A stretch of 12,740 bases of DNA, taken from contig JALNYY010000126.1 in assembly GCA_023229605.1 (NCBI GenBank), positions 1-12,740 of the forward strand, read 5' to 3'. This DNA comes from Methylobacter sp. (GTDB lineage Bacteria; Pseudomonadota; Gammaproteobacteria; Methylococcales; Methylomonadaceae). Position numbers and translations under genes: made by a program. This document shows positions 1-7,337 of the stretch, piece after piece (the stretch's first letter is position 1; every line of letters starts with the position of its first letter). A model generated the notes under the pieces. It was not told the origin of the DNA, did no database searches, and worked only from the letters and a program-made list of their open reading frames with translations.

Positions 1-52
1 GCAGGCAATCTCGATCACTCTCTGTTAATTCAATGCGTACAACCCGTGCCAC
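1..52 (-). mobile_element. Possible 5' end of an IS630-type transposase gene (partial)
   Basis: Reading the minus strand from a GTG at 50-52 gives VARVVRIELTESDRDCL and then runs off the window. This short basic start followed by a 'L-T-x-x-(D/E)-R-x-x-L' stretch resembles the N-terminus of IS630/Tc1-mariner-type transposases, just before their helix-turn-helix. Only 17 codons are visible, so the family call is a pattern judgement. Support comes from context: the neighbouring patatin gene stops abruptly 66 bp upstream. The stretch 53-117 holds an imperfect inverted repeat (GGACGGT at about 61 against ACTGTCC at about 83-89), as expected near an insertion-sequence end. It could also be the start of an unrelated gene. 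Confidence 0.4.
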
Positions 53-117
53 TTATTTCTACCGTCCTTACTTTAAAAGGCGGACAGTCTATAACAAATC
101 AATTTATTGCGAAGCAC

Positions 118-759
118 TTAAAGATAATTATAAAAATCATTTGAAAATTGCGAGGTATCACGCAACAAAACAGAGTTGTTTTTTAAGTGGCGTTGGAACC
201 TGTAATGTGTAATATCTTCATCTTTACCATTTGGATAATTATGTAGGTCTACAACAAAACACGATTCAATTGTTTGATCATTGCTTTGAATTTTATGAGG
301 AACAAACTGATTACAATATTTTGAGTTACATAACTTTTCTATTTCTTTTTCTTCTTCGTTATTTTCTTGTGCGTTATAACACTCCTTAAAGAAATATGAA
401 TCTTGACCGTTGGCGCACTGCCCTGTCGGATTCGATAAATCAAGATAATAAAGCTTTGAAAAATACCAAAGAGCCGCATATGACCCTCCAGAAACACTTG
501 AGATGTAATCAAAATCATTCAGTTTTTTACCATCATGTAAACCATTCAATAGCCCAATATTGAAAGACGCAGAACGCGTACCCCCTCCAGACAATGCCAA
601 CCCCATTCTGGGGTCTCGTTGAAGATATTGTTTTTCAATAGATTTAATATGCTCCAATGTTTGATTATGTGCGTTTGTTTGAACCTTAAGTGGGACGCAA
701 CCGTATGTGAAGAGACAAATTAAAATCAGAAATGACAGTTTTTTTCTTGTGTTTAACAT
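118..759 (-). pseudogene. Patatin-like phospholipase lipoprotein, C-terminally truncated
   Basis: Patatin-family acyl hydrolases cleave phospholipid or other acyl esters with a Ser-Asp dyad. The N-terminus has a basic start, a hydrophobic stretch and a lipobox-like end (FTYGC, Cys21), so the protein is probably a membrane-anchored lipoprotein. The glycine-rich oxyanion loop is at residues 58-63 (GGGTRS) and the nucleophile elbow at 90-95 (SGGSYA, Ser93). Relatives are usually several hundred residues long and carry the catalytic Asp in a later D-G/D-A motif. Here translation stops at residue 213, after an YRFQRHL-type segment, and no Asp motif is present. The TAA stop at 118-120 abuts what looks like an insertion-sequence end, so I infer interruption and probable loss of activity. 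It starts at the ATG 757-759. It is the last gene of a three-lipoprotein cluster, 90 bp after the preceding gene. Confidence 0.75.
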
Positions 760-849
760 AGCATATCCAACAATTATTATTATAAAAATATCGCAGAAGA
801 TTTCCTGAACAACATGGTTATCTTCAAGATTATTTAAGATCCCTATCGG

Positions 850-1383
850 CTAATCAAGACATGATTTTTTTGATAAAGATAAAAACTTGAGCAAAGGACT
901 TCTCATATCAATTTTCTTTTCGCTCGCTAAACATAAAGTTGAATCCACTTCTCCGTCTTCGCCAGCCAAATAAACTGCGGCATCCCCACCTGCAAAATGT
1001 CCAGTGATCTTTGGATTAAAAAATCCACCTTCTAAACCAAATGAAGCTAACATTGGCAAAGTGGATTCTTTTCCATTAGTTGCTTTTTCTGATTGAACTG
1101 AAAGCATTGTTTTGTCAGCAGTGATCTGTTCTGTATCTGCTGAACCGTTTGTTGTTGGAGTAATGCTGTTATGTTCCGGTTGTGCATTATCGAAAGCGCC
1201 CGGAAATGTTGGCAAAATAGCCATCTCCTTTCTGGCAATGGTAATTTCCGCAGTCGGCGGCTTTGTATCAATATCGAGCCCGACATTGGTTTTGGTCGCC
1301 ATCAGTACTCGATCTCCAGCGCAACCGGATACGACAGCACCGGACAAAATCAGCACTATTCTGGATGTAAAAGTGAATTTCAT
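850..1383 (-). CDS. Lipoprotein of unknown function
   Basis: I do not recognise a named domain. The 177-residue protein opens with a clear lipoprotein signal: a basic start, a hydrophobic core and the lipobox VSGC (Cys21), so it is probably anchored in the inner or outer membrane. Residues about 30-55 (GLDIDTKPPTAEITIARKE) look like a conserved beta-type segment. The middle (about 65-105) is rich in Ser, Thr, Asn and Gln and looks like a linker. A Gly/Phe-rich part (GLEGGFFNP, about 116-124) and a final Cys pair (Cys151, Cys175) follow. The start is supported by GGGGAGA about 8 bases before the ATG. It lies 19 bp downstream of another lipoprotein gene and upstream of the patatin-like lipoprotein, which suggests one transcript and a shared envelope role. 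Confidence 0.7.
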   Translation of the reverse strand: MKFTFTSRIVLILSGAVVSGCAGDRVLMATKTNVGLDIDTKPPTAEITIARKEMAILPTFPGAFDNAQPEHNSITPTTNGSADTEQITADKTMLSVQSEKATNGKESTLPMLASFGLEGGFFNPKITGHFAGGDAAVYLAGEDGEVDSTLCLASEKKIDMRSPLLKFLSLSKKSCLD

Positions 1384-1402
1384 GTTTGCGTCTCCCCGTG
1401 AT

Positions 1403-1777
1403 TTATTTATTGTTGTTATGATTTGGTACTATCGGCGTGGGCGGCTGTGAGCCGAATTTGAATAGAAAGAAATTGTCGTCTTCCGGGCGTTGGACGGCAA
1501 TGGAGGTATTATCGTCGTAAATTGCGATCCGCTCGCGCTGATCCCAACCGGCACTCATGCCAACCGAACATTCTTCCATGCCAAAAGCAACACCCGCCAG
1601 CGTTGCTTTGCGGATTACAGCCTGTTTGCCGTCTTCAGGCGCTGAAACTTTGGTAGCAAAATGACCAATTCCCCAAAGGTGTTCGGCTCCGGTTTCCGCA
1701 TCCCGGTAATAAATCGCACAGCCTGAAACGGCAAAGGAAAGCGTAATACTCACCATCATATTTATTGGCCTGGTCAT
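1403..1777 (-). CDS. Small lipoprotein of unknown function
   Basis: The 124-residue product has a short signal peptide ending in the lipobox VSGC (Cys20), then AIYYRDAETGAEHLWGIGHF. I cannot tie this to a named family, although such Y-R-D-x-x-T-G-x-x-H-x-W-G-x-G segments look conserved rather than random. The remainder is a compact soluble domain with Cys55 and a Pro/Asn-rich tail (QPPTPIVPNHNNNK). A Shine-Dalgarno-like AGGGA sits about 7 bases upstream of the ATG. It is the first gene of the minus-strand lipoprotein cluster, and its promoter should lie in the 1778-2122 spacer. The next gene starts 19 bp after its stop. Confidence 0.7.
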   Translation of the reverse strand: MTRPINMMVSITLSFAVSGCAIYYRDAETGAEHLWGIGHFATKVSAPEDGKQAVIRKATLAGVAFGMEECSVGMSAGWDQRERIAIYDDNTSIAVQRPEDDNFFLFKFGSQPPTPIVPNHNNNK

Positions 1778-2122
1778 TTATTATTCCCTGAAAATCGTCA
1801 TGCTTGTACGTTATTATTGAGTTAACGCCCCCAATAATGAGTGACACATCTTGTTGAAAGATATGAAAAGACCAAGATATTGGCAAGATTCGACTCTAAC
1901 GACAAACATCTGGTCCAAAGCATTATTACGCAATACTCTGCGGCCCTGCAATTAAAAATCTTACAAATCTATTAACCAACCACCTAAACCCAAATCATTA
2001 ATTGTAAATCCCCACAATTTTAATTAGTTTATCCCCTGCTTTACTGTCACTATCGGGTTAATGCCTTTTTGGCATAGCTAAAAATTTTCCAAATCAATCC
2101 TAATGTTTATGAGGACACGATT
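1778..2122. other. Divergent intergenic spacer with small palindromes
   Basis: The spacer separates the minus-strand lipoprotein cluster from the plus-strand oxidoreductase and should carry promoters in both directions, but I could not place convincing -35/-10 pairs. It is AT-rich. Three small symmetric elements are visible: ATTATTG/CAATAAT arms at 1813-1819 and 1832-1838, AATTGT/ACAATT arms at 2000-2005 and 2014-2019, and the perfect hairpin ATGCC-TTTTT-GGCAT at 2061-2075. GAGG at 2111-2114 is the likely ribosome binding site of the gene at 2123. No gene-like frame is seen here. Confidence 0.5.
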
Positions 2123-3034
2123 ATGAACATACTGATTACCGGCGGTACCGGTTTTATTGGCAGCGCATTGGCTAAAAACCTGATCGAGCAAAGCCATGCC
2201 GTTACGGTGTTAAGCCGCAGTCCGGATAAGGTAGCCAAAATATGCGGCTCAGCCGTTAATGCGTTGGGCAGTCTCGCGCAACTTAAAGCGGAAGACAGCT
2301 ATCAGGTCATCATCAATCTGGCCGGTGCGCCAATTATCGACGCCCGCTGGAGCGAGGCTCGCAAGCAGCTGATCCGAGACAGCCGTATCGGCCTGACCGA
2401 ACACTTGATAACCTGCATCGATCGCATGACGGTAAAACCCGAGTTGTTAATCAGCGGCTCGGCTATCGGCTATTACGGCAATCAGGGCGACTCGGTGTTA
2501 ACCGAACAATCGACTCCTTATGAAGATTTCTCGCAGCAGCTTTGCGCCGATTGGGAAGCTGCCGCAAAGCAAGCCGAGCAATTCGGCGTCAGGGTCTGCT
2601 TGATCAGGACCGGCTTGGTGATCGCCGGAGGCGGCGGTTTCCTGCAACGGATGTTGCCGCCGTTTCGTTTGGGATTGGGCGGGCGCTTGGGCGACGGGCG
2701 GCAATGGATGTCCTGGGTTCATCGTCGGGACTGGATTAATATCGCGCTGACCATGATTAACGATTCATCTATGCAGGGTGCTTATAACGCGACCGCCCCG
2801 AACCCTGTCACCAATGCCGAACTCACCCGGATACTGGCGCAATGCCTGAAACGCCCCGCCCTGCTGCCGGTTCCTGCCTGGCTGCTGAAAATGCTGCTCG
2901 GCGAAATGTCACAGTTGGTCTTGGGCAGTCAGCGCGTGATGCCGGAGCGGCTGTTGGCTCAGGGGTTTAAGTTTCAATACGACGACCTTACGGCTGCGTT
3001 GAATGAGGCGTTGTCGCATAACTCAACAGATTAA
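2123..3034 (+). CDS. TIGR01777-family NAD(P)-binding oxidoreductase (YfcH-like)
   Basis: This is an atypical extended short-chain dehydrogenase/epimerase-like protein. The Rossmann motif GGTGFIGSAL is at residues 7-16, NLAGAPI follows at about 65-71, then SGSAIGYYGNQG (about 111-122), where the YYG segment corresponds to the SDR active-site Tyr. The C-terminal 50 residues (LPVPAWLLKMLLGEM, LGSQRVMPERLLAQGFKFQY) match the DUF1731 domain that defines TIGR01777 proteins such as E. coli YfcH. The length of 303 residues is normal for the family. The substrate is not known. The ATG at 2123 is preceded by GAGG at an 8-base distance. The 3' end overlaps the convergent zinc-ribbon gene by 12 bp. Confidence 0.9.
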   Translation: MNILITGGTGFIGSALAKNLIEQSHAVTVLSRSPDKVAKICGSAVNALGSLAQLKAEDSYQVIINLAGAPIIDARWSEARKQLIRDSRIGLTEHLITCIDRMTVKPELLISGSAIGYYGNQGDSVLTEQSTPYEDFSQQLCADWEAAAKQAEQFGVRVCLIRTGLVIAGGGGFLQRMLPPFRLGLGGRLGDGRQWMSWVHRRDWINIALTMINDSSMQGAYNATAPNPVTNAELTRILAQCLKRPALLPVPAWLLKMLLGEMSQLVLGSQRVMPERLLAQGFKFQYDDLTAALNEALSHNSTD

Positions 3035-3445
3035 TTTGTCCTGCATAGCCACCAGTAACGCGGCGACAATACCCAGGCTCATGAGACCTACGCCCCAGAT
3101 AAAATAGCGAAACATCAAATCATCGCTGTCGCAGGTTCTTTTATGCTGAACAAGAATCCAATAACTGACTATAAATGACGTAACCGCAGGCACTTGCAAC
3201 ATTGGGCTGAGGAAGCGTTCCCAGGGATCGTTCGGTAAGTATCGAAAAAACCACGCCAATGCGAAAAAGAACGCGGCGATACCGAAAGAAGTGGCGACCT
3301 GAAATATCCAGTAATGTCTGATCCTGTCCAGGTCAGCCTGAGAAACTTTGGCTCCGCAACTGCATTGCCGCGATGTTCCTAATCGTCCAGTACAGTAAAG
3401 CTCCTTACCGCACTTCGCACAAAAACAGCGGCCAAATCGAATCAC
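3023..3445 (-). CDS. Small zinc-ribbon membrane protein, coupled to kdpE
   Basis: The N-terminus carries a likely zinc ribbon: Cys9-x2-Cys12 and Cys28-x-Cys30, with Cys7 and Cys18 nearby. It is followed by three hydrophobic segments at about 46-69, 82-100 and 112-133, so I read it as a small inner-membrane protein with a cytoplasmic metal-binding head. I do not recognise a named family. The start is a GTG whose first bases overlap the kdpE stop (GTGA, 3442-3445). A strong AGGAGG at 3453-3458 lies inside the kdpE coding end, 7 bases before the GTG. This arrangement argues for translational coupling and for a role linked to the KdpDE-like pair, although the actual function is unknown. Its 3' end overlaps the convergent oxidoreductase gene by 12 bp. 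Confidence 0.75.
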   Translation of the reverse strand: MIRFGRCFCAKCGKELYCTGRLGTSRQCSCGAKVSQADLDRIRHYWIFQVATSFGIAAFFFALAWFFRYLPNDPWERFLSPMLQVPAVTSFIVSYWILVQHKRTCDSDDLMFRYFIWGVGLMSLGIVAALLVAMQDKLIC

Positions 3446-4146
3446 TGAATTTCCTCCTCACACAGCCGGTAACCGACACCGGCTTCAGTCAATAAATATC
3501 GCGGCCTAGCCGGATCGGACTCAATCTTGTGACGCAGTTGGCCCATGTAAATTCTCAAGTAATGGCTGTGCTCGACATAGGAAGCCCCCCAGACTTTTTC
3601 GAGCAACTGCCGGTGAGTGACCACGAATCCGGCGTTGCGTACCAATACGCTGAGCAAACGGAACTCGATGGGCGTCAGGTGAACTTCCCGCTCACCGACG
3701 AAAACCCGGCGCTTGGTCAGCTCTATTTTCAGTTCGCCGACCTGGAAAGTCTCCTGCGCGCCGCCGGGTAGCTTAGCAACTCGCCTGAGCAACGCTTTTA
3801 TGCGGGACATGAGTTCTGCGGTACTGAACGGTTTGGTCAGATAATCATCGGCGCCGTTGTCTAATGCCTGGGTAATATCGCTTTCCTGATCGCGAGCCGA
3901 GAGCACGATGATCGGCAGCTCTGAGCTTATGCGCAGGCGGCGGATAAGGTCTTGACCGTCGATATCCGGCAGCCCCAGATCGAGAATCAGCAGGTTCGGC
4001 CGTTGATTGCGAGCCTCGATCAAACCGTCTCGCCCGGTTGCGGCAGTCAGCACCCGATAATCCTGACTCTCCAGCGTGGTGCGGAGCAATAGCCGAAACT
4101 GCGGATCGTCTTCAATGAGTAAAAGTAAGGGGGCTGTCGTTTTCAT
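3442..4146 (-). CDS. kdpE: KdpE-type response regulator (OmpR family)
   Basis: This is a two-domain DNA-binding response regulator of 234 residues. The receiver domain (about 7-120) shows the acidic pair Asp13/Asp14, the phospho-acceptor Asp56 in LDLGLPD, Ser83 and Lys105 in LTKPF. The winged-helix output domain (about 133-230) contains EVHLTPIEFRLL, WGASYVEHSHYLRIYMGQLR and PARPRYLLTEAGVGYR, which are highly characteristic of KdpE rather than other OmpR members. In E. coli, KdpE activates kdpFABC during potassium limitation. No kdpFABC genes are near here, so the target may differ. The gene starts 4 bp after the stop of its kinase, with an AGGA within the kinase end. It overlaps the following zinc-ribbon gene by 4 bp, so these genes form one transcript. 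Confidence 0.93.
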   Translation of the reverse strand: MKTTAPLLLLIEDDPQFRLLLRTTLESQDYRVLTAATGRDGLIEARNQRPNLLILDLGLPDIDGQDLIRRLRISSELPIIVLSARDQESDITQALDNGADDYLTKPFSTAELMSRIKALLRRVAKLPGGAQETFQVGELKIELTKRRVFVGEREVHLTPIEFRLLSVLVRNAGFVVTHRQLLEKVWGASYVEHSHYLRIYMGQLRHKIESDPARPRYLLTEAGVGYRLCEEEIQ

Positions 4147-4150
4147 CGCA

Positions 4151-5683
4151 TCAATCCTTTTCTTCCGGGGCGATGGTGGGAGGGCATTCCAGAATGGGAA
4201 TATGCAGCTGAAACATCGAACCGCCGCCGCTACGGTTAGTCACTTGGATGTCTCCGCCATGCGCTTCGACGATGGCTCGGCAGATGGACAAGCCCAAGCC
4301 GACCCCGCTTTGTGCGCTTTCCGTATGAATGCGAAAAAACTTATCGAAAATCTTTTGCTGCAAGCCCTCTGGGATTCCCTGTCCACGATCCGCTACGGTA
4401 ATCGATAGACTAAAGGGTGTGGTTCCCACAGAAATGTCGATAGGCAATCCTGCCGGGGAATATTTGTCGGCGTTGTCCAACAAGTTCACCATGACCTGTT
4501 GCAGCAGCACAGCATCTACATGAACCAACGCTAAGTTGTCCGCCATATGTACGTTGACTTGCCGGTTTTTAAGTTTTTTGTCGAGCCTGCGTAAAGCGCT
4601 ACCGACGATTTCCTCCGGCGCATACCACTGCCGATTTAGCACCACTTCGCCCGCTTCCAGACGCGCCATTTCCAGAATTTTTGTAGTCAGCTCTGACATG
4701 CGTTGGGCTTCCTCGCTGATCGCGCCCACTAATTTCCTTCTGGTGTCTTTAGTCAAGCGCTCCTCGTCTGTTTCCAATGTACTGGCGGCGCCGACGATAG
4801 TGGCCAGCGGGGTGCGAAGGTCATGGGAAATACTGCTGAGCAGTGAGTTTCGTAAAGTTTCCGCCTGCATTTTTAAGGTCGCATCCTTGGCTTTCTCGGC
4901 CAAGTTAGCTCTTTCAAGGGTATGGACAATCTGATTCACGAAAGTATCCAAAAGCTGGCGTTGCTCCGGGAGAAATATCCCAGATAAATCGACCTGTTCA
5001 AGTACGAGCACCCCGAGGGTTCCTGTTGAGCCGTTAAGGGGTACATACATGGCCGTGGCGTTGGCTAAGGTGCTTGGCATCTGCCCGTTATCGAATACCC
5101 ATTGAGCCACGCCCAAGTCGGCTCCCAGCAAAGAAATAGCCAGGGGCGGGTCATCGGGATAACACACAAGGCCGTTGCGATCGGGAAATAAAAACGTGTT
5201 TCGTCCGCCGAATTCGGCATGGATATGACGCACGCCAATTTCGATAATTTCCGTTTCCAAACGGGCTTTAGCCAACTCCTTACTCAATCGATAAAGAGCC
5301 GCCGCTCGCCGCTCCCGGTGCTCGGCCACACGCGTCTGGGTACGAACATTTTCCGCCAGATTACTGGTCACCGCTCCAACCAACAGCATGACCGCCAGTC
5401 CCACCAGATTTTCAGGATCGGCTATTGCGAAAGAAAAAATCGGCGGCGCAAAGAAAAACGCGAAGGCGGCGGCGCTGACCAATGCTGCCAAAATGGAAGG
5501 CCAAAGGCCGAACCGGATGGCTACGAAAAACACCCCCAATAGATAAACTAGCAGAATATTGCTGGGCGTGAGAATTTGCCGAAACGGCCAGTCGATTAAC
5601 GTCAATAACAAGGGAATAATAATTCCCCACAACCATTGTCCGTAGTGGCGTTTTGAATCGGTAAATAGGTACTTAGTTTTCAC
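4151..5683 (-). CDS. kdpD: Short KdpD-like sensor histidine kinase (DUF4118-GAF-HisKA-HATPase)
   Basis: The 510-residue kinase corresponds to the C-terminal half of KdpD. It has four closely packed membrane segments (about 18-105, DUF4118), a GAF-like domain (about 130-255), a coiled helix, a HisKA domain with His287 in SISHDLRTPL, and a HATPase domain with the N box around Asn400/Asn404, DRGQGIPEG (Asp432) and GVGLGLSI (460-467). Classical KdpD is about 900 residues and starts with a cytoplasmic KdpD domain and a Usp domain; both are absent. An in-frame TAA at 5690-5692 lies just before the GTG start, so no upstream extension exists in this frame, and the Shine-Dalgarno site is weak. It probably phosphorylates the KdpE encoded 4 bp downstream. 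The signal sensed is unknown and may not be potassium. Confidence 0.88.
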   Translation of the reverse strand: MKTKYLFTDSKRHYGQWLWGIIIPLLLTLIDWPFRQILTPSNILLVYLLGVFFVAIRFGLWPSILAALVSAAAFAFFFAPPIFSFAIADPENLVGLAVMLLVGAVTSNLAENVRTQTRVAEHRERRAAALYRLSKELAKARLETEIIEIGVRHIHAEFGGRNTFLFPDRNGLVCYPDDPPLAISLLGADLGVAQWVFDNGQMPSTLANATAMYVPLNGSTGTLGVLVLEQVDLSGIFLPEQRQLLDTFVNQIVHTLERANLAEKAKDATLKMQAETLRNSLLSSISHDLRTPLATIVGAASTLETDEERLTKDTRRKLVGAISEEAQRMSELTTKILEMARLEAGEVVLNRQWYAPEEIVGSALRRLDKKLKNRQVNVHMADNLALVHVDAVLLQQVMVNLLDNADKYSPAGLPIDISVGTTPFSLSITVADRGQGIPEGLQQKIFDKFFRIHTESAQSGVGLGLSICRAIVEAHGGDIQVTNRSGGGSMFQLHIPILECPPTIAPEEKD

Positions 5684-5732
5684 TGCGAGTTATGTTGTCG
5701 TGTCGGGCTCCACTTCCGAAGCAGAAATATGT

Positions 5733-7118
5733 CTATGGTGTGTTTCGAAGCCAATGCATACCGTCCACAGGAATATCTTGGTCGCAAGCCATCACTCCGT
5801 TATCAGTCAATGGTGATGCTGTTTCAAAATCTACATGACTAAAATGGCTAACAGTTTCATCAAAAACCCAATCTTGGGTAGGCGGAGCATAAGATTGGAA
5901 TAGATGGCAATATACCCAACGTAAATCTTTTCCAGAGTTATCGAAATTTGTTACTTTATTAAAAATACGTTCATATCGCTTTTTTTCAACAAGTACGCCG
6001 TCCAATGTCTCTACTCCAACATGAATTATAGATTTTTTATCTTCTGGGAGTTTTTTTACAGCATTTGCTAAATGATCAGTAATATCTCGCGCTTTTCTAT
6101 CAATAGATTTCTCGGCATCACAATACCAAAATGCACCAGCCGCAAAATCCATAGATGTAAAATATTGGTTATTTGCACGGATTTCTCCAAACCGACCTGA
6201 TTGTCCCAGCGTAACACAAGTAAATCCACGATTAGGGTCATAATAACCTGCGACCAATTCGCATAATTGACTGGAAGGATTTTTGACACAAAAGTTTTTA
6301 TCAAAATATGCTTCCGCTCTATTAAAATCAACAGTGTCAAAACTAACTTGCCATCGTTCATCAGATACTACAATGCACCGAGATGACAATAATGGCAATT
6401 TACCTGCAAGCTCTTTTACTAAAAAATCATCTGGTAGCGGTTCAAGCTCAACATGAAATACGATTTCAAGAACTGCGGGTATTTGTTTATCAATAAGATA
6501 ATCTCTTAAATGACACCACATTTTTAACCATTTTTTCCGCTCCTTTTCGCTGTATTCTGAACGTCCATTTAATCGTTTACATTCAATAATCCATTCATCA
6601 TTTTCTGATTCAGCTCTTATATCGGGAGTTTTTTCTCTATAAATGATTGATTCTGATATAAATGATACATTTTCCCAGCCATTTCTTTTCCATAGTAATG
6701 CAACAAGAATTTCAAATAATGTTGCATCAGGTTCTATTGGCCTTCCTTTGCCAAAAGATAACAGCCTTTCTACCTTTTCATTAATTCCACCAACTTGACG
6801 CAGCAATTCAAAATCAGTGCCCAATCGTTCAAAAACAGGAATAATCCTTGCGCCTTGGATTGCCTCGTATTTTGTTGGCTCAATTAGTAGCATTTCTGCT
6901 AAATAGAGATACCAACTCATTGTCATGCAATTTTTATCATGTTTCTGAAAAGAAATAGATTCGTAATTTGTTGCATCTTGACGAGATTTTTTGGGTCTGT
7001 GAATATCCTCAAGACGTTTTTCTATTGCTCTTTTGCGTTCACTCCATTCTGCTGGTTTTATAAAACTTAAAAACCAATCAAGAATACGTTGTAATTCTGG
7101 ATTATTTGAGCTTTGCAT
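5733..7118 (-). CDS. Uncharacterised protein with PD-(D/E)XK nuclease-like motif
   Basis: The 461-residue soluble protein matches no family that I can name. Residues 134-182 show the order expected of a PD-(D/E)XK nuclease core: Glu136 in a hydrophobic helix (LFEILVALL), then TPDI with Asp166, then EWIIECK with Glu179 and Lys181. The N-terminal 130 residues are helical and charged. The C-terminal half (about 205-461) is a separate region with FGEIRANNQYF and RKARDITDHLANAVKKLP. The gene is visibly richer in A and T than the kinase and antiporter genes on either side, which suggests horizontal acquisition. It starts at the ATG 7116-7118 with AAGGGA just upstream, and ends 49 bp before the kinase start. 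No methylase or helicase partner is adjacent. A defence or DNA-processing role is possible but unproven. Confidence 0.7.
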   Translation of the reverse strand: MQSSNNPELQRILDWFLSFIKPAEWSERKRAIEKRLEDIHRPKKSRQDATNYESISFQKHDKNCMTMSWYLYLAEMLLIEPTKYEAIQGARIIPVFERLGTDFELLRQVGGINEKVERLLSFGKGRPIEPDATLFEILVALLWKRNGWENVSFISESIIYREKTPDIRAESENDEWIIECKRLNGRSEYSEKERKKWLKMWCHLRDYLIDKQIPAVLEIVFHVELEPLPDDFLVKELAGKLPLLSSRCIVVSDERWQVSFDTVDFNRAEAYFDKNFCVKNPSSQLCELVAGYYDPNRGFTCVTLGQSGRFGEIRANNQYFTSMDFAAGAFWYCDAEKSIDRKARDITDHLANAVKKLPEDKKSIIHVGVETLDGVLVEKKRYERIFNKVTNFDNSGKDLRWVYCHLFQSYAPPTQDWVFDETVSHFSHVDFETASPLTDNGVMACDQDIPVDGMHWLRNTP

Positions 7119-7175
7119 TTTTCCCTTAATTTATGGCCTGAACATGTAATCTGATACACGCTAAATCAACCGCTG

Positions 7176-7204
7176 TTATCGGGTTACGCTTTTTTGCTAA
7201 CCCG
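7176..7204. repeat. Short palindromic repeat (REP-like hairpin)
   Basis: CGGGTTA at 7180-7186 pairs with TAACCCG at 7198-7204 across an 11-base spacer (CGCTTTTTTGC) that can add a GC/GC step. The sequence resembles the GGGTTACGC...GCTAACCC palindromes scattered through many proteobacterial genomes. It lies upstream of the nuclease-like gene and could also act as a partial transcription stop for nhaD. Confidence 0.6.
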
Positions 7205-7229
7205 CTCTACAAAATAACACACATTCAGC

Positions 7230-7337
7230 CCTGTAGGCCGGAATAAGCCGGTTCGAGCGGTAGCGCGAGGTGGTATTTCAGGCAAAAACACCACCTCGCG
7301 CTACGCGCTTGGATGACCTTATTTCAGCCTACGCCGG
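7230..7337. repeat. Large imperfect palindrome downstream of nhaD
   Basis: Two nested pairs of arms are visible. The inner 15-bp pair is perfect: GTAGCGCGAGGTGGT at 7260-7274 and its reverse complement at 7290-7304. The outer pair, GTAGGCCGGAATAAG at 7233-7247 and its counterpart at 7318-7332, has two mismatches. The whole folds into a hairpin of about 100 bp starting 14 bp after the nhaD stop. It resembles dispersed BIME/MITE-type repeats and may also terminate nhaD transcription. No coding frame is seen in 7119-7345. Confidence 0.75.

Noticed and set aside
33..212. Plus-strand open frame of 59 codons from ATG at 33
   Set aside because: It lies antisense to the patatin gene and the probable IS end, has no ribosome binding site, and resembles nothing.
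1112..1450. Plus-strand frame with hydrophobic stretches opposite the lipoprotein gene
   Set aside because: It is the complement of a well-supported lipoprotein gene with signal peptide and ribosome binding site; no independent evidence.
5690..5732. Possible remnant of the missing KdpD N-terminal domains upstream of the kinase
   Set aside because: Only 49 bp separate the two genes and no frame resembles the KdpD or Usp domains; the short form appears to be genuine.
7230..7337. Possible CRISPR repeat
   Set aside because: It is a single nested palindrome, with no regular repeat-spacer pattern and no cas genes.
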